A stretch of 64,000 nt of DNA from Exiguobacterium sp. J17977 (lineage in GTDB: Bacteria; Bacillota; Bacilli; Exiguobacteriales; Exiguobacteriaceae): contig NZ_JAEQBB010000001.1 in NCBI RefSeq assembly GCF_018616375.1, positions 124,001 to 188,000 of the forward strand, in the 5' to 3' direction. Below, piece after piece: positions 16,463 to 24,227 of the stretch. Positions within the stretch are counted from its first letter, which is position 1. Each line of letters begins with the position of its first letter. A program made the translations under genes and the position numbers. The notes beneath the pieces are model-generated. The model had not been told where the DNA came from. It worked only from the letters and a program-made list of their open reading frames with translations, and did not search any database.

Positions 16463-17917
16463 TCAGGGCAGTTTAGGCGATTGAAGAAACCGTCGGACGA
16501 GTGCGGGTTCGTCGAACGGTACGGCCTCGTCTCCGATGCGCTCGACGCGGTCATGTCCCTTTCCGAATATGACGCCACAATCATATCCCGCCAGCTGGTC
16601 ACAGAAGAACCGGATGGCTGCTTCACGTTCAGCGAATTGGACCAGTTCGGCAAATGACCCGGCCGCCAAATCGTCGAGGATGCGTTGCGGATCTTCGTGC
16701 CGTGGGTCATGGACCGTCAAAATGACATCCGCGCCTGAAGCAGCGACGACCTCGGTCATGATGCTGCGCTTCATGCGGTCACGTTCACCGGCAGCACTGA
16801 GCAACACGAGCACACGAGGATAGCGGGCCGTCAATGCCGTCATGACTTGTTTGATGGCGTCCGGCGTATGTCCATAGTCGATATAGACCGATTGTTCGAT
16901 TCTGGTCACGCGTTCAAGGCGTCCGCTCGGCAACGTCAACTTTTTAATATGAGGCAGTATCTCTGCCAACGGAACTCCGGTTTGCAGGACGATGCTGATG
17001 GCGCACAACGTGTTATCGAGATTATAGTCCTCATGGAACGGAAGGGGCGATTGCGCCACCTCGTCGCCTAACTGGAGCATGAACTGCTCGTCTTTTCGAT
17101 GCCCGACCAAATTCGCGGCAGTCGACTGACGGCTGAATAAAAAAGAGTCGGCGGCGGACGGTGCCAGCGACAGCATGAGCGCGTGATGCGAATCGTCGGC
17201 ATTGACGATGCCACACCCTGAATCCCTCAACTGGGCAAACAACTGGGCTTTCGTGTAGGCGTACGTCACCATCGTCCCATGATAGTCCAGATGGTCATGG
17301 GACAGATTGAGGAACGAAGTCGTCTCGAACTCCAAGCCGGAAATCCGTGCCTCCGCGATAGCCTGAGACGAGACTTCCATCAGACAGTCGGTGACACCTG
17401 CTTCGACCATGGCATGGAGGTGGCGATTGATCGTCAACGGGTCAGGTGTCGTGTTCGGCGTCTCAAACGTCTTCCCGGCGTACGTGATGCCGAGGGTGCC
17501 GATGAGTCCGGCTGACATCCCGATATGTTCAAACAATTGATGGGCGAGCGCGGTCGTCGTCGTTTTTCCGTTCGTCCCGGTGACGCCATGCAGACGAAGT
17601 CGCGTCGATGGATGATTATAAAACGCATTGGCGAGCTCGGCCAGGGCATGTTTCGTGTCTTTACAATAGATGACAGGCACCCGGGCCTCGATCGGACGTT
17701 CGGCGACGATGGCGACCGCGCCGTTATGAATCGCCTCGCTCACGTAATCATGGCCGTCGTGGCGATAGCCCGAGATACAGACAAATAAAAAAATTTGTTT
17801 GATTTCTTTAGAAGAGAAGGAAATGCCCTCAATCATCGTTTCGGCAGGATTGTCTAAATACGTCCATGTGACGAGCTGTTTCAGCTCCGTCAACAGGTCT
17901 TGCAAGGTTTTCAACAC
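16463..17917 (-). CDS. MurE-like UDP-MurNAc-tripeptide ligase (probable second copy)
   Basis: Mur ligase of ~484 residues; MurE adds the third residue to the UDP-MurNAc dipeptide in the cytosol. The three Mur domains are visible: N-terminal LFVCISGYRHDGHDY, central P-loop GVTGTNGKTTT near residues 111-122, NTTPDPLT and HDHLDYHGTM, and C-terminal YGHTPDAI. The residue-3 specificity loop reads HDPRHEDP instead of DNPRSEDP of DAP-type MurE, and the late motif is GKGHDRVE. No other dcw genes are near, so it may be an accessory copy. GTG 17917 lies 9 nt after AAAGGAG; an upstream in-frame extension to 18049 looks non-coding. Confidence 0.8.
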   Translation of the reverse strand: MLKTLQDLLTELKQLVTWTYLDNPAETMIEGISFSSKEIKQIFLFVCISGYRHDGHDYVSEAIHNGAVAIVAERPIEARVPVIYCKDTKHALAELANAFYNHPSTRLRLHGVTGTNGKTTTTALAHQLFEHIGMSAGLIGTLGITYAGKTFETPNTTPDPLTINRHLHAMVEAGVTDCLMEVSSQAIAEARISGLEFETTSFLNLSHDHLDYHGTMVTYAYTKAQLFAQLRDSGCGIVNADDSHHALMLSLAPSAADSFLFSRQSTAANLVGHRKDEQFMLQLGDEVAQSPLPFHEDYNLDNTLCAISIVLQTGVPLAEILPHIKKLTLPSGRLERVTRIEQSVYIDYGHTPDAIKQVMTALTARYPRVLVLLSAAGERDRMKRSIMTEVVAASGADVILTVHDPRHEDPQRILDDLAAGSFAELVQFAEREAAIRFFCDQLAGYDCGVIFGKGHDRVERIGDEAVPFDEPALVRRFLQSPKLP

Positions 17918-18090
17918 TTCGAATTTCTCCTTTGTTGGCAAAGTCCATTTTGACAGTATAGCCGTCGTTTGTGAAAAAGAAGTGAAATGAGGAAGAGGGG
18001 GCATGTCGCGAGCGCTTCTTCGACGTTTCAACGAATTTGGTTTAGGCAATCAATGGTTTAGACAGACCATCAGAAAAGGAGGAGTAGACG

Positions 18091-18588
18091 ATGAAACCTT
18101 ACGCAAAATTCGGAGTGATGATTCTCGTGTCGACATTCCTCATGTATTGGCTCATGTATTTGAACGTGTTCCAACTCGACCACGTCTTCTTCAGTCAGAC
18201 ACGCCTGTATATGGCGCTCATCATGGGCTCGGTCATGGCGTTCGTCATGTTGCTGTTCATGTGGGGCATGTACAAAAACAAGAAGCTGAACACCATCATC
18301 TTAGGTGTGAGCGCGCTCGTGTTCGGGCTCTCGCTATGGCTCGTTCGGAGCCAGACGACGGTCGATGACGTTAGTTGGATGAAGGCGATGATTCCGCACC
18401 ACTCGATCGCCATTTTGACGAGCGAGCGGGCGGAGATTGAGGATCCGCGCGTGAAACAGTTGTCAGAAGACATCATCGAAGCACAACGACGTGAAATCGA
18501 AGAGATGAAGCGATTGATTGAAGAGTTAGAAAAAGAAGAAGAGGAAGCAGCAAAAGAAGCTAAATCGACAACAACAGCGACCGAGTGA
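18091..18588 (+). CDS. DUF305-type membrane protein
   Basis: About 165 residues with three predicted membrane helices in the first 90 residues, then a DUF305-like segment (WMKAMIPHHSIAILTSERA) and a Glu/Lys-rich coiled tail. The MIPHH motif is the hallmark of DUF305, whose members often occur beside copper or other metal resistance genes; function unknown. Divergent from the MurE-like gene across ~170 nt. GGAGGAG precedes the ATG. Confidence 0.85.
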   Translation: MKPYAKFGVMILVSTFLMYWLMYLNVFQLDHVFFSQTRLYMALIMGSVMAFVMLLFMWGMYKNKKLNTIILGVSALVFGLSLWLVRSQTTVDDVSWMKAMIPHHSIAILTSERAEIEDPRVKQLSEDIIEAQRREIEEMKRLIEELEKEEEEAAKEAKSTTTATE

Positions 18589-18603
18589 ATCGGTCGCTGT
18601 TGT
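18571..18603. terminator. Bidirectional terminator
   Basis: ACAACAGCGACCGA pairs with TCGGTCGCTGTTGT; the DUF305 stop codon is in the loop and the convergent gene's stop begins at the right arm. Confidence 0.85.
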
Positions 18604-18806
18604 CATGTGTCAGAATGAAGTTGGGCCTCTATCAATGCGACGGCAATCGTCAGCGCGTGAATGCGCCGTTTCGCCAGTGTCAGTTGTGATTTATAGCGGG
18701 TAGGCTCTTCTTTCGCCTCGAGCGTCGTCACCGTCTCGTTCAGTTTGTGGAGAATCGAGTCGATTTGTCGTTTCGCCTCCGTCAGTTCTGTCGTTGAATA
18801 ATCCAT
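18603..18806 (-). CDS. Conserved small helical protein (67 aa)
   Basis: Predicted all-helical cytosolic protein: EAKRQIDSILHKLNETV and then KSQLTLAKRRIHALTIAVALI, with a likely two-helix hairpin. I recognise a similar short hypothetical protein in other Bacillales but no function. GGAGGA stands 4 nt before the ATG, which supports expression. Confidence 0.75.
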   Translation of the reverse strand: MDYSTTELTEAKRQIDSILHKLNETVTTLEAKEEPTRYKSQLTLAKRRIHALTIAVALIEAQLHSDT

Positions 18807-18834
18807 ATATCCTCCTCAAACCTTTCCTCCAGTA

Positions 18835-18873
18835 TACATAAGAAAAAACCGAGGCGTGCGCCCCGGTTTAGCG
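18835..18873 (-). terminator. Terminator; copy 2 of the repeated sequence at 8939
   Basis: Stem AAACCGAGGCG/CGCCCCGGTTT; leftward it ends in a run of T. It shares ATACATAAGAAAAA and GGTTTAGC flanks with the 8939 copy. The stop codon of the 57-aa gene falls inside the right arm. Confidence 0.8.
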
Positions 18874-19041
18874 TATCTGAGGTATATATTTTCTAGTACG
18901 GCGGTTTGTCGAGCGCGGTGCGACGAGGAAGAAGATTCCTAACATCACGCCGACTCCAAGTCCCCAAAGACTGTTGAAAAAAAGCGTCAACACGATCCCG
19001 AAGACGAGTCCAATACTCACATCACCCATACGGTCAAACAT
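18868..19041 (-). CDS. Small membrane protein (57 aa)
   Basis: Unrecognised microprotein: MFDRMGDVSIGLVFGIVL, then LFFNSLWGLGVGVMLGIFFLV and a basic tail (RSTNRRTRK). AAGGTGG precedes the ATG. It shares the N-x-x-W-G-L-G-V-G core with the microproteins at 6076-6240 and 6290-6436. It sits downstream of terC in the same direction with ~90 nt between. Confidence 0.7.
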   Translation of the reverse strand: MFDRMGDVSIGLVFGIVLTLFFNSLWGLGVGVMLGIFFLVAPRSTNRRTRKYIPQIR

Positions 19042-19131
19042 TTGTAACCACCTTTTCTGTGTTTGCTAGACTAAAGGTTTACCCACAATTGAGAAGTGAT
19101 ACACCTGGGAGGCTAGCACGTCTCCTTTTTG

Positions 19132-20052
19132 TTATACGTGATTTTTCTGACCAGGTTTCGTTTTATAGAAACTATAGACGACACTGATCAAGATGACGAG
19201 GACGATTGCGCCAAGTGACATCCAAATCGGCATTTTGTATACGTCGCCCAATACCATCTTCGCTCCGATGAAGACGAGCATGAAGCTGAGCCCGTGCTTC
19301 AAGTAGTAGAAGCGATCAATCAAGTTGGCGAGGACGAAGTAGAGGCTACGGAGTCCAAGAATCGCCATGATGTTTGCGTAGAAGATGATATACGGGTCAC
19401 GCGAGTAGGCGAAGCTGGCCGCGACTGAGTCGACGGCGAAGACGATATCCGACAGCTCGATGAAGATGAGCGCGATGAACAGCGGTGTGAAGAACAGTTT
19501 GCCGTTGATGCGTTTCGTGAACTTACCAGACGAGATGTCTTGCGTGATCGGCAAGCGGCGCTCGAGCCAACGGATCGTCTTGTTCTCTTCGAGCGATTCG
19601 TCCTTGCCGATGTTTTTGAACATCATCCATCCTGTATAGATGAGGAAGGCACCGAACACGTAATAGACCCAACCGAAGTTCTCTAACAACGACACCCCGG
19701 CGACGATGAAGACGGCCCGGAAGAAGATTGCCCCGAGAATGCCCCAGAACAACACCTTATGCTGATACTTGAGCGGAATCGCGAAGTAGGCGAATACGAG
19801 CGAGAAGACGAACACGTTATCGATGGCGAGTGCTTTCTCGATGAAGTAGACGCTCGCATATTCTGTCGCGACCGTGCTGCCTTGCGAGTAGAACAACCAA
19901 CCGCCGAACGCGATGGCAATCCCGATCCAGACGAACGTCCATGTCCATGCCTCACGGAGCGAGACTTCGTGTGCCTTGCGGTGGAACACCCCGAGGTCAA
20001 GCGCGAGCATGAAGACGACGAGTGCCAAAAAGGCGATGAGTAGGGTCAACAA
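19132..20052 (-). CDS. TerC-family integral membrane protein
   Basis: About 306 residues with eight to nine predicted spans. TerC signatures: FDLGVFH-like start (LALDLGVFHRK), SLREAW, IEKALAIDNVFVFSLVF and IELSDIVFAVDSV with conserved acidic residues in the membrane. Relatives export manganese during metalation of secreted enzymes or belong to tellurite-resistance loci; here manganese or metal efflux is the better guess. A yybP-ykoY manganese riboswitch is not seen upstream. Starts at TTG 20052 with AGGAGG; a second TTG follows directly. Confidence 0.9.
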   Translation of the reverse strand: MLTLLIAFLALVVFMLALDLGVFHRKAHEVSLREAWTWTFVWIGIAIAFGGWLFYSQGSTVATEYASVYFIEKALAIDNVFVFSLVFAYFAIPLKYQHKVLFWGILGAIFFRAVFIVAGVSLLENFGWVYYVFGAFLIYTGWMMFKNIGKDESLEENKTIRWLERRLPITQDISSGKFTKRINGKLFFTPLFIALIFIELSDIVFAVDSVAASFAYSRDPYIIFYANIMAILGLRSLYFVLANLIDRFYYLKHGLSFMLVFIGAKMVLGDVYKMPIWMSLGAIVLVILISVVYSFYKTKPGQKNHV

Positions 20053-20067
20053 TAATTCCTCCTTTTA

Positions 20068-20081
20068 AGTTCATGTGAACT
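20068..20081. promoter_or_regulatory. Palindromic operator candidate before terC
   Basis: Dyad AGTTCA-TG-TGAACT between the terC ribosome site and a leftward promoter region (TATAT-rich). A partial GAGTTC copy lies ~30 nt further upstream. No regulator is assigned. Confidence 0.4.
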
Positions 20082-20141
20082 CTATATAATCAATTTAAGG
20101 TCATAAGAACTCAAAGTCAAGAGGAAAAACTGCGATTCCGC

Positions 20142-20172
20142 AAAAAAACACTCCGAATCGATTTCGGAGTGT
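20142..20172 (-). terminator. Terminator of the DedA gene
   Basis: Leftward stem ACACTCCGAA/TTCGGAGTGT followed by seven T. Confidence 0.9.
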
Positions 20173-20178
20173 GCAAAC

Positions 20179-20802
20179 TTAACGCTGTTCAGAGCGACGT
20201 GACCAAATGACCCGGACGATGAAAGCGCCTAGTCCGAGCAGGATGACGGCGAGGACGCCATACATGACATGCGAATACGTCTCGATATGGCCAAGCCACA
20301 CTTGCCAATTCTCCCCGACGTAAACGCCGACAAAGATGAGCACCGTGTTCCAAATTAGCGTTCCGAGTGTCGTCAGCATCAAAAATTTGACGAACGGCAT
20401 GTTCGACATGCCGGCCGGAATCGAGATGAGGCTGCGGACGACGGGAACGAAGCGACCAAAGAAGACGAGTTTTGGTCCGAAGCGGTCGAACCAGCGATCG
20501 GCCATACGGACGTCGTCGACTTTCAAATAAAGACGTTTGCCATAACGCGCGACCCATGACTCCAGACGTTCCTCGTCGAAGAATAGACCGACGCTATACA
20601 AGACGATGGCCCCAATGACGGCACCGACCGTCGCCGCGAGAATCATCCCGATTGGGGACAGTCCCGTCGTCGTCGTGAAGAAACCGCCGAATATTAAAAT
20701 GAGCTCGGACGGGATAGGGGGGAAGACGTTCTCGATAAAGATTAGGAAGAGCACGCCCCAATAACCGAACTGCTCAATCATTTGTTGAATCCATTGTTCC
20801 AT
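20179..20802 (-). CDS. DedA-family membrane protein
   Basis: About 207 residues with the DedA (VTT/SNARE-associated) pattern: FIENVFPPIPSELIL, the GxxxGxxxxY-like stretch in the second block, FGRFVPVVRSLISIPAGM, and three to four C-terminal helices. DedA proteins act in lipid-carrier recycling (undecaprenyl phosphate or phospholipid flipping) and envelope homeostasis. Monocistronic, with its own terminator downstream. Confidence 0.92.
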   Translation of the reverse strand: MEQWIQQMIEQFGYWGVLFLIFIENVFPPIPSELILIFGGFFTTTTGLSPIGMILAATVGAVIGAIVLYSVGLFFDEERLESWVARYGKRLYLKVDDVRMADRWFDRFGPKLVFFGRFVPVVRSLISIPAGMSNMPFVKFLMLTTLGTLIWNTVLIFVGVYVGENWQVWLGHIETYSHVMYGVLAVILLGLGAFIVRVIWSRRSEQR

Positions 20803-20891
20803 GAATCGGTTCTCCTTGCGTATATGACATCTCTGTCTACTTTACCCGACGGCAAGGAGCACGCCTATACGACTTGAGGTTGAATTTCGAC

Positions 20892-21872
20892 TCAAATCGC
20901 GCCGACGACCGCGTGCGGGACGTACGGTTCTTCGAGCGAAGCAATCTCTTCTTTTGTCAACGTGACGGCCAGCGCACCGGCCGCCTCGTCCAAATGACGC
21001 TGCTTCGTGGCACCAACGATTGGCGAGGTGACCGTGTCTTGTTGCAAGAGCCAGGCGAGGGCGACCTGTGTCCGGGTAATTCCCCGCGTCTCAGCGATGG
21101 CGGCGACCCGATCGATGATGAGCCGGTCGGCGTCCATCGTCGCGTCATACTTCGAACGTTGAATCACGTCCGTCTCGGAGCGGTGGGTCACGGTCGACAC
21201 GTCGCGTGTCAGGCGCCCCGAGGCGAGCGGACTGTACGGTGTGATCCCGATTTTCTCTTCCCGGCAGAGCGGCAGCATCTCACGCTCTTCTTCCCGATAA
21301 ATCAAATTCAAATGGTTTTGCATCGACACGAACCGGGTCCAGTTGTTTCGTTCCGCCACGTGGAGCGCTTTTTGGAACTGCCAGGCGTACATTGCCGATG
21401 CACCGATATAGCGGGCCTTCCCGGATTTGACGACGTCATGGAGCGCCTCCATCGTCTCTTCGATTGGTGTGTCATAGTCCCAGCGGTGGATGATATACAG
21501 GTCGACGTAATCGGTCCCGAGCCGTTTCAAACTATGGTCGATTTCTGACAGAATCGCCTTCCGCGACAAGCCGCCACCGTTCGGACCATCGTGCATTCGA
21601 CCGTGAACTTTCGTCGCGAGTACGATCTCGTCCCGATTCGCATAATCCCGAAGCGCACGTCCGACGTATTCCTCGCTCGTGCCTTTCGAGTAGATGTTCG
21701 CCGTGTCAAAAAAGTTGATACCGAGGTCGAGTGCTTGTTTAATGATCGGGCGGGTCGCCGCTTCATCAAGCACCCAGTCATGAATCCATCGGTTCGCGTC
21801 ACCAAAGCCCATACAGCCGAGACAGAGCCTTGAGACATCGAGTCCCGTATTGCCAAGTTTTACGTATTCCAT
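20892..21872 (-). CDS. Aldo/keto reductase, YajO-like
   Basis: NADPH-dependent oxidoreductase of ~326 residues with the (beta/alpha)8 AKR pattern. Conserved: NFFDTANIYSKG (catalytic Asp and Tyr), VLATKV (Lys), YIIHRWDYDTPIEE (His) and SPLASGRLTR near the cofactor site. It resembles E. coli YajO throughout, including LCLGCMGFG and PYVPHAVVG at the ends. The gene begins 14 nt after the HPr-like gene, on one transcript divergent from an AraC_N regulator, an arrangement known from aldehyde-responsive loci. ATG 21872 has AAGGAGG; the longer frame extends into the upstream gene. Confidence 0.9.
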   Translation of the reverse strand: MEYVKLGNTGLDVSRLCLGCMGFGDANRWIHDWVLDEAATRPIIKQALDLGINFFDTANIYSKGTSEEYVGRALRDYANRDEIVLATKVHGRMHDGPNGGGLSRKAILSEIDHSLKRLGTDYVDLYIIHRWDYDTPIEETMEALHDVVKSGKARYIGASAMYAWQFQKALHVAERNNWTRFVSMQNHLNLIYREEEREMLPLCREEKIGITPYSPLASGRLTRDVSTVTHRSETDVIQRSKYDATMDADRLIIDRVAAIAETRGITRTQVALAWLLQQDTVTSPIVGATKQRHLDEAAGALAVTLTKEEIASLEEPYVPHAVVGAI

Positions 21873-21885
21873 GAAAATGCCTCCT

Positions 21886-22131
21886 TCAAAGTTGATACGT
21901 GGAGAGGAACCGTTCGAACTCATCCACGCTACTGTCATCGTTGATGGTCAATCGTAATTCGGTATGGGTGCCAAGCGGAAGCGCTAGCGCCTCGACAAGT
22001 GCCTCTGGTGTCGGTTCGAGTCGGAATGAATCGAGCCGAATCGCCACGTTATGGGCAAGCGCGTAATGCGCACAACGGGTGAGCAATGTCGCGAAGCCAC
22101 GTTCGACCGTCACGTGATACGTCTTTTCCAT
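21886..22131 (-). CDS. HPr-like small protein lacking the active-site His
   Basis: 81-residue protein whose length and strand pattern follow HPr: EKTYHVTVERGF, a helix where HPr has the active site, a central ETPEALVEALALPLGTHTEL-like region, and a last helix DEFERFLSTY. Where HPr has G-I-H-A-R-P-A it reads GFATLLTR, so His15 is absent, and no Ser46 counterpart is clear. It would therefore not carry PTS phosphate. The family call is tentative. GGAGGGG precedes the ATG; translated just before the aldo/keto reductase. Confidence 0.6.
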   Translation of the reverse strand: MEKTYHVTVERGFATLLTRCAHYALAHNVAIRLDSFRLEPTPEALVEALALPLGTHTELRLTINDDSSVDEFERFLSTYQL

Positions 22132-22287
22132 GTCGTTTCCCCTCCTTTGCCACCAGTATGACGCGAGATGTGGGGCGAGCGTTAGCGCGTTCATGTCGTG
22201 TTTTTGCCTAATCCTCTCAACAGGGTGGACAGGCCTCGTCCAAGAAAACGATCTACCGTATACTGAAGGGGAGAATATAGAGGGAGG

Positions 22288-23169
22288 GTGAACGACATCG
22301 AGACACGACTGCAACTGATTGACGTCATCACACGACACATACCGGGGGACGGGGTGCATCCGACAATCGTCCCGGCGATGACGTTCATTCATGAATCGAT
22401 GGTGACCGAACCAATCACTCGCGTCAATGAACCATCATTTTGCCTAATCCTGCAGGGGGGGAAAGAGATGTTGTTCGGTGACGAACGGCTCGTCTACGAG
22501 GGTGGACATTACCTCGTCGCCTCGGTCGACTTGCCTGTGACGGGACAAGTGACGAAAGCGAGCGCAGACGTCCCATACGTGGCGTTGAAACTCGAGTTGA
22601 CGATTGACGATTTGATTGATGCCGTCGGGCACGTCGAACTGACCGAGCCGCGTGAACCGAAGCGGGGCATGTATATCGCCGATGCCGACGAGGCGCTGTT
22701 CGATGTCGCGCTACGTCTCGCCCGTCTTGTCGACACACCGGATCACGTGGCACTCGCGCCTCTCTATAAGCGCGAACTCCTGTATTGGGTGGCGCAAGGG
22801 TCGAACGGGGAGATGCTGCGACAGTTGGCGTTCGAGGGGAGTCAGGCGTTCCGGATCAAGCGCGTCATCGACCACATCATCGCGAACTTCAACGAGACGA
22901 TTCGGAGTGAAGAGTTGGCCCGCGTCGCCAATATGAGCGTCTCGACGCTCCATCGTCATTTCAAGGAAGTGACGGCGATGAGCCCGCTCCAATTCCAAAA
23001 GCAGTTACGGCTTCAAGAGGCGAGACGGCTGTTGCTCATGCAGGCGACGGACGTGGGCGAGGCGGCGTTCCAGGTCGGCTACGAGAGTCCATCGCAGTTC
23101 AGCCGCGAGTATGCCCGGTTGTTCGGGCTGTCGCCACGGGCCGACGTGCGGCAACAACGACAGCTTTGA
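22288..23169 (+). CDS. AraC-family regulator with AraC_N domain (paralogue of 5126-6022)
   Basis: About 293 residues, strongly similar to the earlier AraC protein from the first codon on (SRVNEPSF-type core here TRVNEPSFCLILQG, and the C-terminal VGEAAFQVGYESPSQFSREY). N-terminal ligand domain, C-terminal double HTH. Divergent from the HPr-like/aldo-keto reductase pair with ~155 nt between, so it is the likely regulator of that pair, perhaps in response to reactive carbonyls (inference from the YqhC family). The GTG start lies unusually close to GGGAGG. The region upstream holds CCGTATACTGA as in the paralogue's promoter. Confidence 0.9.
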   Translation: MNDIETRLQLIDVITRHIPGDGVHPTIVPAMTFIHESMVTEPITRVNEPSFCLILQGGKEMLFGDERLVYEGGHYLVASVDLPVTGQVTKASADVPYVALKLELTIDDLIDAVGHVELTEPREPKRGMYIADADEALFDVALRLARLVDTPDHVALAPLYKRELLYWVAQGSNGEMLRQLAFEGSQAFRIKRVIDHIIANFNETIRSEELARVANMSVSTLHRHFKEVTAMSPLQFQKQLRLQEARRLLLMQATDVGEAAFQVGYESPSQFSREYARLFGLSPRADVRQQRQL

Positions 23170-23241
23170 CAAAGGAAATGCGCGAGCGGTATGCTTGAGG
23201 GGAAAATAGTATACATCAGGATTGTTACTGAATCATCAGGC

Positions 23242-23285
23242 AAAACCTAAATTGGGCGCACGTGTTGCGTCTGGTTTAGGTTTTT
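23242..23285 (+). terminator. Terminator of the AraC gene
   Basis: AAAACCTAAA pairs with TTTAGGTTTT around a 23-nt loop that can form a small inner CGCA/TGCG hairpin; TTTTT follows. Confidence 0.8.
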
Positions 23286-23315
23286 CTTGTTTTCAGGACA
23301 AAAGAGGAGGATATT

Positions 23316-24152
23316 ATGCAACACATCATCTTTCTAGACGTCGACGGCACGCTCGTCGATGACCATGGCAACATCCCGGAATCGGCCAAAGAGTCCGTCC
23401 GGCAGGCGCGACAGAACGGCCATCTCGTCTTCTTATCGACCGGGCGCTCGAAGGCCGAGCTGTTCTCGGATATTCTCGACGTCGGCTTTGACGGCATCAT
23501 CGGGGCAGCCGGAGGCTACATCGAGCTCGAGGAGGAAGTGTTGTACCACCAACAAGTCTCCGTCGATGATTTGAGTCACCTCATCTCGTTCTTCACCGAA
23601 CACGGCATCGATTTCTATCTCGAGTCGAACGACGGCCTGTTCGCCGGCGGCAACGCCAAGGCACGGGTGGCGACGATGATTGATGAATTGATGGCGAACA
23701 ATCCGGAGGCGAGTGCGACGATCGAGCGCGGTTTGAAGCCGTTCCATGACGCGATGATGGAAGGGGTCGACCTCGTTCGTCCCGACGTGAACAAAATCTC
23801 GTTCCTCGGCTCATCCGTCCCGCTCGACGTCATCCAACAAGAGTTCGCATCCCGCTTCACCGTCATCCCGAGCACGGTCGCCGTATTCGGGGCCAACAGC
23901 GGGGAGCTGTCCATCCCGGGCGTCAACAAAGCGACGGCGATTGCGACACTGCTCGAACATCTAGGGCTCGAGCGAGCGCAGACGTTCGCCTACGGGGACG
24001 GGTTGAATGACCTCGAGATGCTTGAATACGTCAAGGTCGGTGTCGCCATGGGCAACGCCAAACCCGAGGTCAAGCGCGTCGCCGACGACGTGACGGACGC
24101 CTGTGATCAAGACGGGCTTGCGAACAGTTTCAAGAAATATGGGCTCGTTTGA
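23316..24152 (+). CDS. Cof-type HAD phosphatase
   Basis: Cytosolic hydrolase of ~278 residues: motif I FLDVDGTLVDD, motif II FLSTGR, a large C2B cap, then K in the GVNKATAI segment and motif IV YGDGLNDLEML. Cof-like enzymes dephosphorylate sugar phosphates or nucleotides such as FMN precursors; the substrate cannot be told. AGGAGG stands before the ATG. Confidence 0.9.
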   Translation: MQHIIFLDVDGTLVDDHGNIPESAKESVRQARQNGHLVFLSTGRSKAELFSDILDVGFDGIIGAAGGYIELEEEVLYHQQVSVDDLSHLISFFTEHGIDFYLESNDGLFAGGNAKARVATMIDELMANNPEASATIERGLKPFHDAMMEGVDLVRPDVNKISFLGSSVPLDVIQQEFASRFTVIPSTVAVFGANSGELSIPGVNKATAIATLLEHLGLERAQTFAYGDGLNDLEMLEYVKVGVAMGNAKPEVKRVADDVTDACDQDGLANSFKKYGLV

Positions 24153-24227
24153 ACAGCGCGTTTCAGAGGTTATGAATGTGACGTGTCCGGGAACAGTACC
24201 GGGTGAACGAAAAAGGAGGAAGAAGAC

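Noticed and set aside
19053-19131. Weak GGAG/CTCC hairpin with T tract downstream of terC
   Set aside because: Only a 4-bp stem, on the strand opposite to terC; not convincing as a terminator.
20874-21548. A 224-codon plus-strand frame opposite the aldo/keto reductase
   Set aside because: Mirror of the conserved reductase; composition typical of an antisense shadow and no ribosome site.
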